A stretch of DNA of 64,000 nucleotides, taken from NCBI GenBank assembly GCA_012064385.1, contig QRDG01001725.1, positions 124,001-188,000 on the forward strand. The letters are read 5' to 3'. This stretch comes from Puccinellia tenuiflora. Its lineage: Eukaryota > Streptophyta > Magnoliopsida > Poales > Poaceae. The position numbers and the translations under genes are program-made. Below are positions 25,295 through 36,881 of this stretch, piece after piece (positions within the stretch are counted from its first letter, which is position 1; every line of letters starts with the position of its first letter). Under the pieces are notes generated by a model that was not told where the DNA came from, made no database searches, and was given only the letters and a program-made list of their open reading frames with translations.

Positions 25295-26307
25295 TTCGAT
25301 ATTGCGATATTGGAGAGGATTTTCCTATATGGACGTGAACAATTCTGTGGAAGATTGCATAGTCAACTAGCTGGGATTTCTGGTGTCGCAATCAAGTCCA
25401 GACAACATTTTCACCTGGAGCACTATTATGAGGTCTATTACGCTCTGACTAAGTCTGACTTCTTCTTCCGACCGCCACCATGATGGTATTTTGAAAGGAG
25501 GAGCGGTCATATTCCTTGCATCGCTAAATTGCACTTGCTGTATGTTCGCAATCAGCAAGATATTGTCATGAGGTTAAATAGAAATACCGAATTGGAAGAC
25601 TAATCCTCTATTTATATTTTGGTAGAACTGCTACATCTACACTTAACTATAAGTTTAGGATTATTATGATTTAAATATATATCATGTAAATAAAAATACT
25701 AAACTTGGTACTGTGACATAATTATCTGAATTCGAAAATGTGAGAATTTTCCATCTAAAATTTCTATCCTGTGAGGCATTCTGTTATGGAAGATCACAAA
25801 TATCTTGTATAATTATCTCGCTGAGGAGTTCATACACAAGTCAAGAATTTATTGTTGAATTAGTTTCACCTATGTTTATATATATGGTGTCTATTTTGGA
25901 TCTGTTCGCCCAGGTTTTAGCAGCTCCACCAGTGACCACCAGTTACCTTGGAAGCACATGGGCTCATGATTGATTGTGCTTAGCCATAATTGATTCTCAA
26001 GCAGAAACGGTAGTCCATTGCTTACTCTATTCTAAGTTATTATTAACTTGGGCATGAACCGTTCGAAACATTATGATAATAGTAAATTCAAACAATCAAA
26101 TATTGGGATAACTACCTGCTCATTGGAGAAATGTCGGACTATTTGGAACAAGTGGATATGCATAATGTTTTTGTTCTCCTATATTTTTATGTTCTCCTAT
26201 GTACTAAAATAATACTTAACAAAAGTGCCGAATATGTTGAATTAAAGTTATGTGTTCATTGTAATTTCATATATAAATAAGAATCAATAAAAATACAACA
26301 ATAATCA

Positions 26308-26520
26308 TCTATTATATATTAAAAGTACATGACGGGCTCACCAGAAAAAAGAGAAATAGTTTAGAAAATCCCACAATAATCAGAAACATCCGACCATCAA
26401 TTTAAGTATTTAGCAGATTTCAGCCGCTAGATTGTAGAAAAAAAACTATCCACATTAAAGTTCGAAGAAATTACCCACCACTACCCTCCATAAGTTTTTC
26501 GTACCCCTTCAATATTGCAT
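26308..26520 (+). mobile_element. Second Helitron 5' terminus
   Basis: TC at 26308, preceded by A, begins a segment matching the outer 5' end (TCTATTATATATTAAAAGTA, then ACATGACGGGCTCACCAGAA). Homology fades after about 100 bp. Either a related Helitron inserted here or two Helitrons lay in tandem. I find no separate second 3' hairpin plus CTAG. Confidence 0.85.
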
Positions 26521-28671
26521 CTATCGAAGCATGGCTATAGACTCATGGAACGAAAATCAAACCTATATGGTCCTCACGCAGGCCGCCGCCGCCGTATTTG
26601 CAATGGTGCCGTCGACCTCCACCAAATCCACACACATCGGCAGCTCATGTTTCAATCTAGATTGCTTACATGTGTATTTCCTTTGATAACTCCACGCTAA
26701 AGCTAGGAACCTGAACTCCCGATGCTTTGATCTATGCATCGTTCCAGGGGAAACAAGCAATCATGCATCCATCACCAAGAAAAAAGAAGAATACATGTGT
26801 GCTGCGTGCATTGCCTTTGTTTCTCAGCGTCTTTGCCCGATCTGGAGGTGGAGGGATTCACCGTCTCTTCCGATCAGGCGGCGCCACCGGCGGCCACGAT
26901 GTCAATTCGATCATGGTCAGACGTTTACTTCCCCCTTGCCCAACTTCTTCTACCTAGCACCAAAATCGCTTTTTCCGTTTTCGGCCAACCTGGCTCTAGC
27001 CAAACCCTAGAAGTTGTGCCGTGTATGTTCGAAGCTTTCTGCTATCAGCCTGCTACTTCCCGTTCCCGTACAAGGCGACAAGTAGCTGCTGTCGACTGCC
27101 GTTTGCTTTTACATCCGATCTTTGAGTGAGCAGCATCAGGGCGCCATACAGATCCACATACGGCCCCATGCAAGCGACGGGAAAGCAGCTGGATTGATAA
27201 TTAGGTGCATAGCTTGCATGGTTACACAGGAGCAAACTGGATCGATGGAACGCCCACACCACCAACGTAATATATGATCAGGTACGTATTGATCATGGTT
27301 GTGCGCATACACCAGTATTTATGCATGAAACGTCTCTGCTTGCTACTTTAGAGTTAATTAATTAATTAGAGCATGAGAATTATTTTCAAGTGTAGGCTGT
27401 TTTTTTTTCTTTTTTTGAACTCGATGTAGGCTGTTTCATGCTATCCATTGTTGCGCCATCCCTAAAAAATTGTAATCACATAATAATTACTCTCATAAGT
27501 AAGAATTCTATAAAACTCGCTACTTTAGATCGTTAGAGAAAATATTTGGAAATAGCTGGAGAAGTGGATGGGTATACATTTGTCACTAAAACCTATATTG
27601 GTTATATTAGAAAATGCTGCGAGGTGCTACTCTAGAAATCTATTATTATGTGTGGCAGTAATCAATATCTCTAGATAACATTTTGCAGGCATAACAAACA
27701 TCTGAAATAAAATAGTATGGTAACAGATATTATTATTTAAATTGATGCTTTGTAGACACAGCCCATATCTCAAGTGGAACGTTTGGAGAACTTGAGAGAG
27801 CACATATTTAAGACATGGAAAATGAAAAAATGTAATATAGAACAATTGGAGTTGAAATAACATGTGTTCGAACATAGATAGATACACCATAGTTGCCATC
27901 AAGAAAAGAGGTGCATGTTATTATCAACCGGAGGGAGCACACATTTTAAGAGTGATAGAGAAAAAAAATAGACATTTGGAGTTAAAGTAAAATGTGTTAG
28001 AATATAAATAGATGGACCATAGTTGTCTTGAATAACAAAGGCGCATGTTCTGCATCTTAGCAACAAATAGCAACGACAAAATTATTTTTGTTATAATTTG
28101 GATTTATATATTGTTGGGAGCTTACTCACAAAATGATTATCAAAGAATAAATATGTAGCCAATGCTTAAGCAACAAATATTATACTATAGAAACAATTCA
28201 GTCGCTCTAGATTCCAAATGCTTACCTGATATTTGGTATACAAAATGTTTCAGCAACATCATTCGGAACTGTACGCAATTCCATGTATAGATAATGCGGC
28301 GGTCGAGCCATGCAACATATATGTACAAGTCAATAGAAAAGTCAATGATAACAAAATTAATTGTATTTGTTGATCGACCATCGCCTATTATGTTGGTATC
28401 CGGAGTGATGTTGTCCATAACGATTTGCGTGTGCTCGGTTTGAAAAACGAAACATGTGAGTGAACTGATGTTGGTAGTTTATAAAAGCAAGCACATGGAA
28501 TTGATCATCTCACGTGCACACCAATAGCAAGCTCGATATATTCCTTACTTTGGATATATTGGATCCAGTTAGTTATGCGCACTTAAATAATATATCTACG
28601 TATACGTGATCCATACTACTTATGTATAGTGATGTAGTGCCGGACACGTACCCCACATCTGTTCGCCAAAA

Positions 28672-28768
28672 TAATTATTTCATCCTGATCCTGGCAAGAT
28701 GCATGAGTCGGAGAGGACAGATAGCGATATCATCCTGGCAAGATGCATGGGTCAGAGAGGACGGATTC
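28672..28768 (+). repeat. Short tandem duplication in the Helitron
   Basis: CCTGGCAAGATGCATG followed by a GAGAGGAC segment occurs twice about 47 bp apart. Confidence 0.7.
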
Positions 28769-30488
28769 ATAGCTCACAAAGCTCAGGTACACGTATGCTC
28801 CTTTGATTAATAAAAGGATATGATCCCCTTGCTCTGATGTGTGTACATGTCGTCATGGACCAATCCGTGACTTATCCCAATTAAGTCCATCGATCGATGA
28901 TTGATGAATTAGGAGCGTAGCACATGTCCTAGCCATGTGATGCAATAGCCTCATGCCAAGCAGTGACATCGTAGTCACTTGGTCTTAATTGTCAATTTGC
29001 CAATGCACCTGCAGACACAACTAGGAAACGTTTAGCACATGGAGATAGAGTCGTATTTAATTTGGCAAGTAATTTATGATGTTAGCATATCTGCCTAGGT
29101 GCATATTGTGTACCAATTGTATTCTACTCTAATATTTTTCATGCACATACATGTGAATTTAGTTACGGTAATCTCAAGATTATTGATATTTATTATAATT
29201 TAATTAGGGTCTCGATTCAATTTCATGCATACAAATAGACAATGTTTTTTATGTACAAAAAATGAAACACCCCTTATCTTGAAGGTGATGTTGGTCCACG
29301 AGAATATTTGTGCCCTAAAGCAGGGTGATGGGTTCAAATAGACATAATTTTAGAAAATTGGGTTTTAATGTGTAACTCAACTAATCTCTATTCATATAAC
29401 TATGCGCTCAATTCAAATTTGAGGGAACATAGAGTAGAATATATGAACAACCATAGTTATGCCAGTTTGATAGCACTACGTTCACATGGACATGTATTTA
29501 TAACAGGAGATAGTGTAATTTTGAGTTAATCAAGTGTGGATAATTTTAGAAAAAAGAAGAATTAGGGGTGCGTGCGTACTTGAGGATATCATTTCACAAC
29601 ATAGGCTTCAGATCCCCTCCGTCTAGAAATGTATGATGCGTAAAGTCCGTGTATACAAAGTTTGACTTCTAATATGTGTAGAAGTACATGAATTGTTCAT
29701 GTAAGCATAATGCTGTTGTGTTTATCTTCTATAAAAAGTATCCAGAAATGAGTAGTCGTTGACGTGCAAACGAGATAAACCAGTCTGATTCTTGCGTTTG
29801 AATTTTTGTTTGCTATGTAGGTACACTAGATAAAGGCATGCACATTCTGGAAAATTTAGGATTTCTCAAAATAATCGGAACTATGTTATCATTCGGTTAG
29901 GGGATTCATTCAGTCTGATGCATATAAAGTAAGTGATATTTTATCTCTCAGAAAAAAACATATGTTATCACAAACCTGCTTTTTAGTCTCCCACAAATTT
30001 ATCATAAAAAGGTCTATGGCTTCAAATACATACAGTTCTATTTGCAGATTCTATTTTGTTTTGTATCTGTAGTCACATTTCCTTTTAAATTTCCATTGTA
30101 AGTATGCACCCCGTCGATGGGGAGTCAGTGAGACTATGGGGGTGCCGTAAAATTTGTTTCACAAGAACAAGATACAAATTCCAACATCCTTTAGAATTAC
30201 ACCCCCGTCGATGGGTAGTCAATGAGACTAGAAACAAATAAAACTCCTCTTATTGTGTGTATCTCAGCTACTACTGATTCATATCATTTTCTGCATAAAT
30301 AAAACCGAACGAGAGAACATCCAATCAAGGTTGGAATGACAAACATTCGAAATAAAATACATTTAACTCAATAGTAGGACATATATTCCAACATGCTCTT
30401 TTTAAGTAGATTTATTCACTGATACATCGGACACTATATTTGTTGATAGAGAAAACGACATTTTATTTACTAATATAGCAGACAAGTA

Positions 30489-30583
30489 CTCTCTCCGATC
30501 TGTTTGTAAGTGTCGGAAGAAAACAACATGGTATGTATAACTCATACGCACATCTTCAGACTGTTTTTTAGGATCAGAGGGAG
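30489..30583. mobile_element. Stowaway-like MITE in the Helitron
   Basis: It is flanked by TA on each side (30487-30488, 30584-30585). The ends CTCTCTCCGATC and GATCAGAGGGAG are imperfect inverted repeats of the grass Stowaway CTCCCTCYG type. The length of about 95 bp and the TA target fit Tc1/mariner MITEs. It needs a transposase in trans. Confidence 0.75.
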
Positions 30584-33500
30584 TATCTCTTTATGCTCTC
30601 TCGGTTATTTTATGATACATAATCCTTTAGATCCCCATAAGTGTTCTATTCTCACGCGAATAGCTAAGATGCATTAAGTTCAACACCACCTCCTTCAAAT
30701 ATATTATTTAATTGGATTAAATCACCTATAGTGACTCATCAGCAATGATGAACTACCTAGAAGGATAAAAAAAAGCAGCAGATTAGTGTGTGTTACTACA
30801 TTATAAATAAAAAAATGAATATATACATCAAAGATCAACTCACGAAAATTTGCATTAATAAAATATACATAGCTTTTCTCGATTCAACGAAATTTTTATT
30901 TGCGTCTTAATCAAATTTTCATTTTCTTATTCGGTACATACTTTGTTGACATAAAAGTATGCTCTGATAATCTAGAAAGTAAAAGGTGTAATATTCTGAA
31001 TGAGATGCCTTATATTTATGACTTGAAATTTTTATATGCAATGTGATATGTTCTGCAGGTAACAAACCTTCGTTCCTTTTTATTTGAGGGTCTAGAAGAT
31101 TTCTACGGATCTTTTCTCAGTTATGTGCACATGAATTGAAATTTGTGTTCTCTCATTTTTAGTGTAAATTCGATTGCATCCGATTTGATATATTTGCTGG
31201 TGGTGGGCTAGCAGCTCCCTCGGCCCTTGGTACAAGTTCATTTTTAGTGAGATTCACTTAGCTCTGATGCAATTATTCTTTAGAGTCTTTGAATTGTTGC
31301 ATGGTAGTTACTTCTTCTTATTTAATATTGATTGAGCTTCTATATTCCTATAAACTTTCTGTTAGTACAGAATTGATTATGTCATGCTGCTACGGAAGTA
31401 ACATGCATGATCTAGCAGATGTATCCGTTTTTGAGTTACATATTACATTTTAGCATATTATAACGTACTAGGGATTATACATAATAAAGGTCATATCAAT
31501 TTTGTTTTGGTTTTCCCTGAATATTGCTCAGTCACTACATTCAATTTATTTATTGCGTATTACATTTTAGCATTTTAATATTTATTTGCAATGAGTGTTT
31601 TCGTCAATTTTCGCCTTTATATTAGGTACTATTACAAATAATCTTTCAAAAAAAGGCACTATTGCAAAATAGACTTTCTTGGTACGAAATAAGGGATTTC
31701 TGTAGCCACACGGATGGTGACATCAGCATATATGACCAGAATCGAACTTGGACCGGTAAGGCTTTTACATGCCAGCTGACTGACAAATAGTTTTGAGAAA
31801 ACAAAGATCTTAACATGAAATGTAAACAAACAGTGTAGTGTATGCTAAGAGGTGAATTTTGGCTGGCTACTATAATAAAAAAGTTTAACTTCTGATTACC
31901 CTTGCGTTGACTATGTAATTCTTATTTTTCTGAAGGTCTACATAAATGTCAATTGTAAATAAATATTAAAATTAACTCTTACTTTCATTAGGAGTGTATA
32001 TTTCTCTAATAAGTTAATGACTAAGTGGCTGCCCGCGCATTTGCGCGGGCCACTTTGCTAGTTCCAAAAGAAAGTTACAATGACTCCAAGTGGTAGAGTT
32101 TGTTTTTCTGAACAATTTGACATTTGGTTTGTCCAATTTGAATCATTATTCAAATAGTTATGAAATATTTAAACTTCCAATTTATTTTCCCAATTTGCAG
32201 AGATTACTGTTGCGGGCCGGCCCACAGGTCGGCCCAGGCCGGGGTGCAGGCCGGGCCAGTGGCAGAGGGAGCCAGCCTCAAAGCCGGCCCAACCCGGGGC
32301 GCAGGCCGGGGTCCAGCCAGAGGGAACCGGCCTCCTGGCCGGCCCAGTCCGGATGCTAGGCCGGGCCTCCATCGGAGACAACCGGCCTGCTGGCCGGTTC
32401 AGGCCGGTGCCCAGGCCGGGACGCGGTGACCGCGGAGGCCGGCGATGACCGGCGGTGACGCAAACGACGGCGAGAGGGAGAAACGGGGGCGGGAAAACTG
32501 CCGATTCGGAGGGAACACTCACCCTGAGCCCTATGGTGAGGTCGGCGACGGTGGGGAGGGGCCGACGGCGACGAGCGGGAGCTCGACCGTGCTCGACCGG
32601 TGCGGGCGGTGTTGAAGACGCCGACGTCGGTCCGGCCGGCCCCGGGTCGATTCCAGGCACCAGGAGGGGGAGGAGGAGGCGGCGAAGTTGGTGGTCGCCT
32701 TCGATCTACGAGGGGCGGCTCCGGTCGGCCGTGATGCGGCGGATTGCGGCGGCGGTCGGCGTCGGTCACGGAAACGAGCTTCTCGCCTAAATGATCCAGG
32801 AAACAAGGGGGAAAAAGGGAGGGAGGCAGGTGAGGGAGCAGTGGCGTCGATGGTCGGGCCTCCTTATCCTCCAGAGTCACGGCGGCAAACGGCGGCAAAC
32901 GGCAGCATCGCCAGCATGGAGGCATGGCGCCAGTGCGCCATGGCCACAGTGGAGAGGAGAGAGAGGGAAAGAATAAAATCGCGAACAAGTCCCTGGAAAG
33001 TTTGAAATAATTGCAAACAAGCCCAGCAGCAGGTTTTAACCATTTAATTAAAGCACCAGGACATTTTCTAAAATCCCAGAAAAATTTATATAAGCTAGAA
33101 TTAAACTTTAGAACCACCACAAAAATTGGTGAGGTCAAATAAATTATTTTGACCAACCTTTGTTCATAGCTTTCAATTAGGGTAAATTGGAGCAATTCCA
33201 AAAATGTACTTAATTGGAGCATTTCTACAACTCCAAAAATATTGAAAATATTCATGGAGACTCTCGCAACCATATTGAGACTCCCCATGATTTTAGTTGG
33301 AATTTTTGGAAGGTATAGCTTGGTTCCAAAATTAGGAATTGCATTCAGCCAATTTCAACTCTCATGTCATTTCTCATTTATCAAAGTTTGAAAAGTGAGA
33401 ATTGGTTATAATCTGCAAAGTTGGAACTTCCTCATCAATTTGGAAATTCATTTACTAATTTCCAAGTTTGGCATTTTCATTGGTTGGCTGTGGGGAAGTT

Positions 33501-33639
33501 TGGGGCTTCCCATTTCAATTGTTTCCAAATGAAAGTTTGCAATGGCAAATGCATATGGATGAGATGATGCAAACATGGAAACAAAAAGTAAAAATTTGAC
33601 CCGTATTTTAGGGTGCTAATCTGGGGCTGTTACAAGGAC

Positions 33640-35617
33640 GACGACGACGTCGTAGAGGTGGTGCCGCCGCCCATCCGGACCACTCTTCCTCCCGTACTGT
33701 AGAGGGCGATGGAGGAGGAGACGGCAGCCGACACAGCCCGAGTCTCGGCAGGGCCGGACACGGAGGAGGAGGCGATCGAGGAGATCGTCGCGGAGCCACC
33801 TCAGGAGGAGGAGGCTCCCACACAGAGGGCAGACGTGCCCGCGGCCGCGGCGGGCGCGGCCACCACGGAGGGGGCGGGAGGTGCCCCCGAAGGGCAGGAG
33901 GAGGAGGCGCCTCCGGAGCCCACAGATACTGGAGCTGGGGGCGAGAGGACGCCCAGCCCCCAGCGGGCTCCAGATGCGGGTGACGATGCTGGCGCCCACG
34001 CGAGCCCCCAGAGGGCCCCTGACGCGGGAGGCGAGGAAGGCGCCCCCGCGAGCCCCAGAGGGCCCCTGACGCGGGAGGCGAGGAAGGCGCCTTCGCGAGC
34101 CCCCGGGCCGCACCGGAGGCGGCCGTGAGCCCAAGGCAGGGTGCCTCGAGCGCCCCGCCAAGAAGCGAGATCTCTGCACCCCGCAGCGATGCGGGGACCT
34201 TGGCGCTGCGGGAGCCGCGGTGCCAAGCGGTTTGGCGCCAACCAATCCTCGTCCAGGCGCGGCGGACGCTTGATGAGCTGGAGGCGCAGCTCGCTGAAGA
34301 GGAACTCGCCCAGGCGGAGGAGCGGGCGAGACTCGACGAGGGCTGGGCCCTCCTCCACGAGAGCGTGGAGAGCTGCCGCCGGCAGGACGCGGCGGCCCTG
34401 GCGGCCCGCCAAGAGGCCATGCGCTTCGCCGAAGAGACCCGCGACAGCGTGAAGCGGGAGGCGGCGGAGACCATGGAGCAGCTAGACGCCGCGCGGGAGG
34501 CGCTTGAGGCGGAAACTGCCTCCAAGCGACAGGAGGTTGCGGCCCTGGAGCAAAACTTCATCACGCACTCCAAAACCGTGGAGAGCAGCCTGAAGGGGCT
34601 CCGCGAGAGGCTGGACGCCCACAAGAAGCAGCAAGCGTAGCGCGAGGCAGAGCTCATGCGACGCGAGGGAGAGCTCTGCCCCCGCGAGTTGGAACTGCGC
34701 CGGCGCGAGGAGAAGGTCCAGCAACTTGAGGCGGACCAGGCCACTCGCAAGGAGCAGCTGAAGGCTCGTGAGGACCGGGTGGCCAGGGACGAAGCCACCT
34801 ACGCCGAGCGCCATGCAAAGGCCAACGCCAGCCTCGCGGAGAAGGAGAAAAAACTGAAGGAGGAGGCCGACGCCAGGGTCAAGCTCATCCGCCTAGACCT
34901 CGCCAAGGACTATGACGAGAAGGCCAAGAAGCAGGAGGAGCGCTTCAAGGCGAAGCGCAAGGAGCTCCAGGACTGCATCCAGGGGCTCGAGAAGGAGGAG
35001 AACCAGATAGCTTCCCGCCTTCAGAGCGCCAGGGAGGCCCAGGCTCGCGCGGAAGGGAAAGTCGCCGCCCTGGAGAAGGACCTGAGCGAGCTCCACCAGC
35101 AGGTGGGGCCGGTCGTGAACCTCGTGGAGCAGGCACGGGACAACGTGCAGGTCGGCCGGACCATGTCGCGCCAACGCCAGCGCATGCTCCACGACCTGGT
35201 ACTCCATGCGCGCGCCGTTGGGGACGACCTGAGGATCGAGGTCCCTAACTTTGCCGCAGGGGGAGCGACGACGAGGCCGCGTACATGCTCTTCTTCGAGC
35301 AATTCCTCGGAAGGCTTGAAGAGACCGCGAAGGGCTTCGACGAGCGCGTCGTGGAGGAGAGCCGCGATCTCCTCGTCATCGCTACCTACCGCATCTTCAG
35401 CAACCTCGCGAGGCTCCAGCCCTCGCTTGACCTCGAGGCCGTGACGGCGCCGGTCGACATCAGCGACAAGGCACGGAAAGCCGCCGAGGCGTACGCCAAG
35501 AAATTTGACCAAGTCGTGGTCGATGAAGACGAAGGCGACAACGAGGAGGATGCCCTGGAGGAGGAGGCGGAGGCTGCCGTGGACGGAGCGGGCACCTCAG
35601 GAGGCGCGACGGCCTGA
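33640..35617 (+). pseudogene. Antisense ORF of the Tat element, 3' part (acidic and coiled-coil)
   Basis: It continues the frame of the 12858-12993 exon directly after the TSD copy. The frame meets a stop at 33700-33702 and a shift around 34105-34130. It then runs as a long charged heptad-type coiled coil (34125-35260, Arg/Glu/Lys/Ala rich) with a stop at 34638-34640. Another shift near 35260-35285 leads to a C-terminal block ending with an acidic stretch (DEDEGDNEEDALEEE) and TGA/TAG-bounded at 35617. Overall it resembles the N-domain plus coiled-coil layout of Tat antisense proteins, whose role is unknown. Confidence 0.78.
33951..34105 (+). repeat. Minisatellite in the antisense ORF
   Basis: About three units of 45-50 bp (GAGGGCCCCTGACGCGGGAG core) encode Pro/Ala/Gly-rich repeats. 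The last two are almost identical, and the frame is lost immediately after them. Confidence 0.8.
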
Positions 35618-36881
35618 GCTCCCTCCTGTATCTGGACGTGCAGGGGCACGAACTATCTTAGCATTTTATTTGTAATAGCTTTGTAAAGACTTGCTTTAAG
35701 CTTTGTTTGACCGTGCTCGGTGAATATCCCTCGAGAGGCTTTTGTCTTCCCTTTCATGTCTTTTTCGCTCTACGTCTTAGGACCCTCTCTTAGCGCTACA
35801 CCACCGCCGCTTCGGTATGTGAGAGTCAGGGCTCCACAAGGCCGGGGGGTGCGCGAGGCCTCGAGAGGTAAGAGCTCCCAAGGCGCGATGCTCGGGGCTC
35901 CCCTTTAACGTGCAAGCAGCCCATGAGGCATAGGAGAGAGAAAAGAGGCTCGTGGGACAAAAACCAGCGAAAGGAAATTTTAACCAAGTGTTTGGACTTA
36001 GCTTCGCGAGGCGTTTTTCGCCTTGGAGAGGGTGTTGGTTCCCTGACGAGGCGTTTTTGTCTTGGAGAGGGTGTTGGTTCCCTCGTGAGGCGTTTTCCTC
36101 TCGAGGTTGCCTGAGGCTTGTTTTTGAACCTGCTTTCCTGCGTTTGGACAGATAGGCATACCCACAAGCAATACATAGCTAGATAATTCATGCGTGCTCG
36201 TAGGTTCCTTCATGTGTGTCTCGCGAGGAGAACAGGCACCAAGGTCCTTGGTGAGTTGACGTGCACGGGAGCCGGTCCATGAGTTCAGAGCTCCTTAGGA
36301 GTTGACATGCATGAGAGCTGACCCGTGAGTTCAGAGCTCGGATTCCTTGGGTTTGAGGCGCTGCTGGGATGCTCCCGAGGCACAGGCACCATGTCCAGCC
36401 CCCGCTCGCGAGGTACACCGAAGGGATCATACGAGCAAGGATGAACAACAATAACATAAATGCTTACCAAAGGAACAACATAGCTGGCGCGAAGCGCAAA
36501 GGTTCAAAGTGACCAGAAACAGAGGTTCATTACACTGGCGTGGCCAGAAATACAAATTCCGCCATGTCAGGCATGGGGTTCCACATGGAGTGGCTGAAAC
36601 TCTCGCGGCCCGAGGCGACGCATGTAGAGAGAGCTCAGAGAGGGGGGCCCCTATGCGGGGGTGGCTTTTAGAGCCTGCGGTCCACCATGGCTGGGCATGG
36701 GGATCCACCTCGCCAAGGCATGGTGCTTGAAGAAGTCACCTTGCGGAGGCGTGGTGGCTTGGGAGTCTTCTCGAACAGCCCACGACAACGTATAGTAGAG
36801 AGGGGAGCCTGAAGTTTTTCCTCCGGGAGGATGATGGCGCGAGGCTCTCCCTTGATGCAAAAAATTGCTCGTCGAGGACGG
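35618..36881. other. Tat spacer between the convergent antisense ORF and pol
   Basis: No gene is seen. Two to three copies of a unit containing GGAGAGGGTGTTGGTTCCCT lie at 36005-36105. A duplicated segment with GTTGACNTGCANG and GTGAGTTCAGAGCTC lies at 36253-36340. CTCGCGAG and CTCGAGAG palindromes recur. Confidence 0.65.

Larger units (their letters stand above)
21551..32061 (+). mobile_element. Non-autonomous Helitron, 10.5 kb, composite
   Basis: It inserts exactly between A (21550) and T (32062) of the LARD LTR, with no target duplication. It starts TCTATTATATATTAA and ends with hairpin GCCCGCGCATTTGCGCGGGC (32031-32050), then CACTTTGCTAG, all textbook plant Helitron ends. There is no Rep/helicase ORF, so it needs an autonomous helper. 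A second Helitron 5' end lies inside at 26308. The empty site is preserved in the sister LTR around 15162, which defines both ends to the base. The interior is AT-rich with small duplications, a MITE and possible captured exons. Confidence 0.96.
12994..33634 (-). mobile_element. Non-autonomous LARD-like LTR retrotransposon, minus strand
   Basis: Two long LTRs (3,733 bp, and 3,738 bp after removing the Helitron) surround 2,659 bp with no gag, pol or other sizeable ORF. A PBS (19371-19382) and a polypurine tract (about 16729-16738) face the right way for minus orientation, and the TSD is perfect. Large LTRs with a conserved non-coding interior are the definition of LARDs described in Triticeae. 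Such elements rely on proteins of an autonomous relative. By eye the LTRs differ at only about 22 single bases plus a few indels, so the insertion is recent. Termini TGTAACAG...CGTTACA resemble Gypsy families; superfamily is inferred. Confidence 0.9.
19386..33634 (-). repeat. 5' LTR of the LARD-like element, split by a Helitron
   Basis: The left piece is 19386-21550 and the right piece 32062-33634. Joined, they align end to end with 12994-16726. Small differences include a 6-bp loss near 32455 and an extra GGCGGCAAAC near 32890. Confidence 0.95.

Noticed and set aside
26734..27129. 131-codon plus-strand frame in the Helitron as a host gene
   Set aside because: No domain is recognised, composition is mixed and a plausible start is lacking; at most a captured fragment.
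27925..28060. GGAGGGAGCAC motif and a two-copy segment (GTGTT-GAACATAGATAGAT) as a MITE
   Set aside because: Only one end resembles Stowaway, with no TA-flanked partner; at best a fragment.
32356..33288. 310-codon minus-strand open frame in the LARD LTR
   Set aside because: The matching stretch of the other LTR (15452-16380) is interrupted and shifted. The frame is due to GC-rich composition, and no domain is seen.
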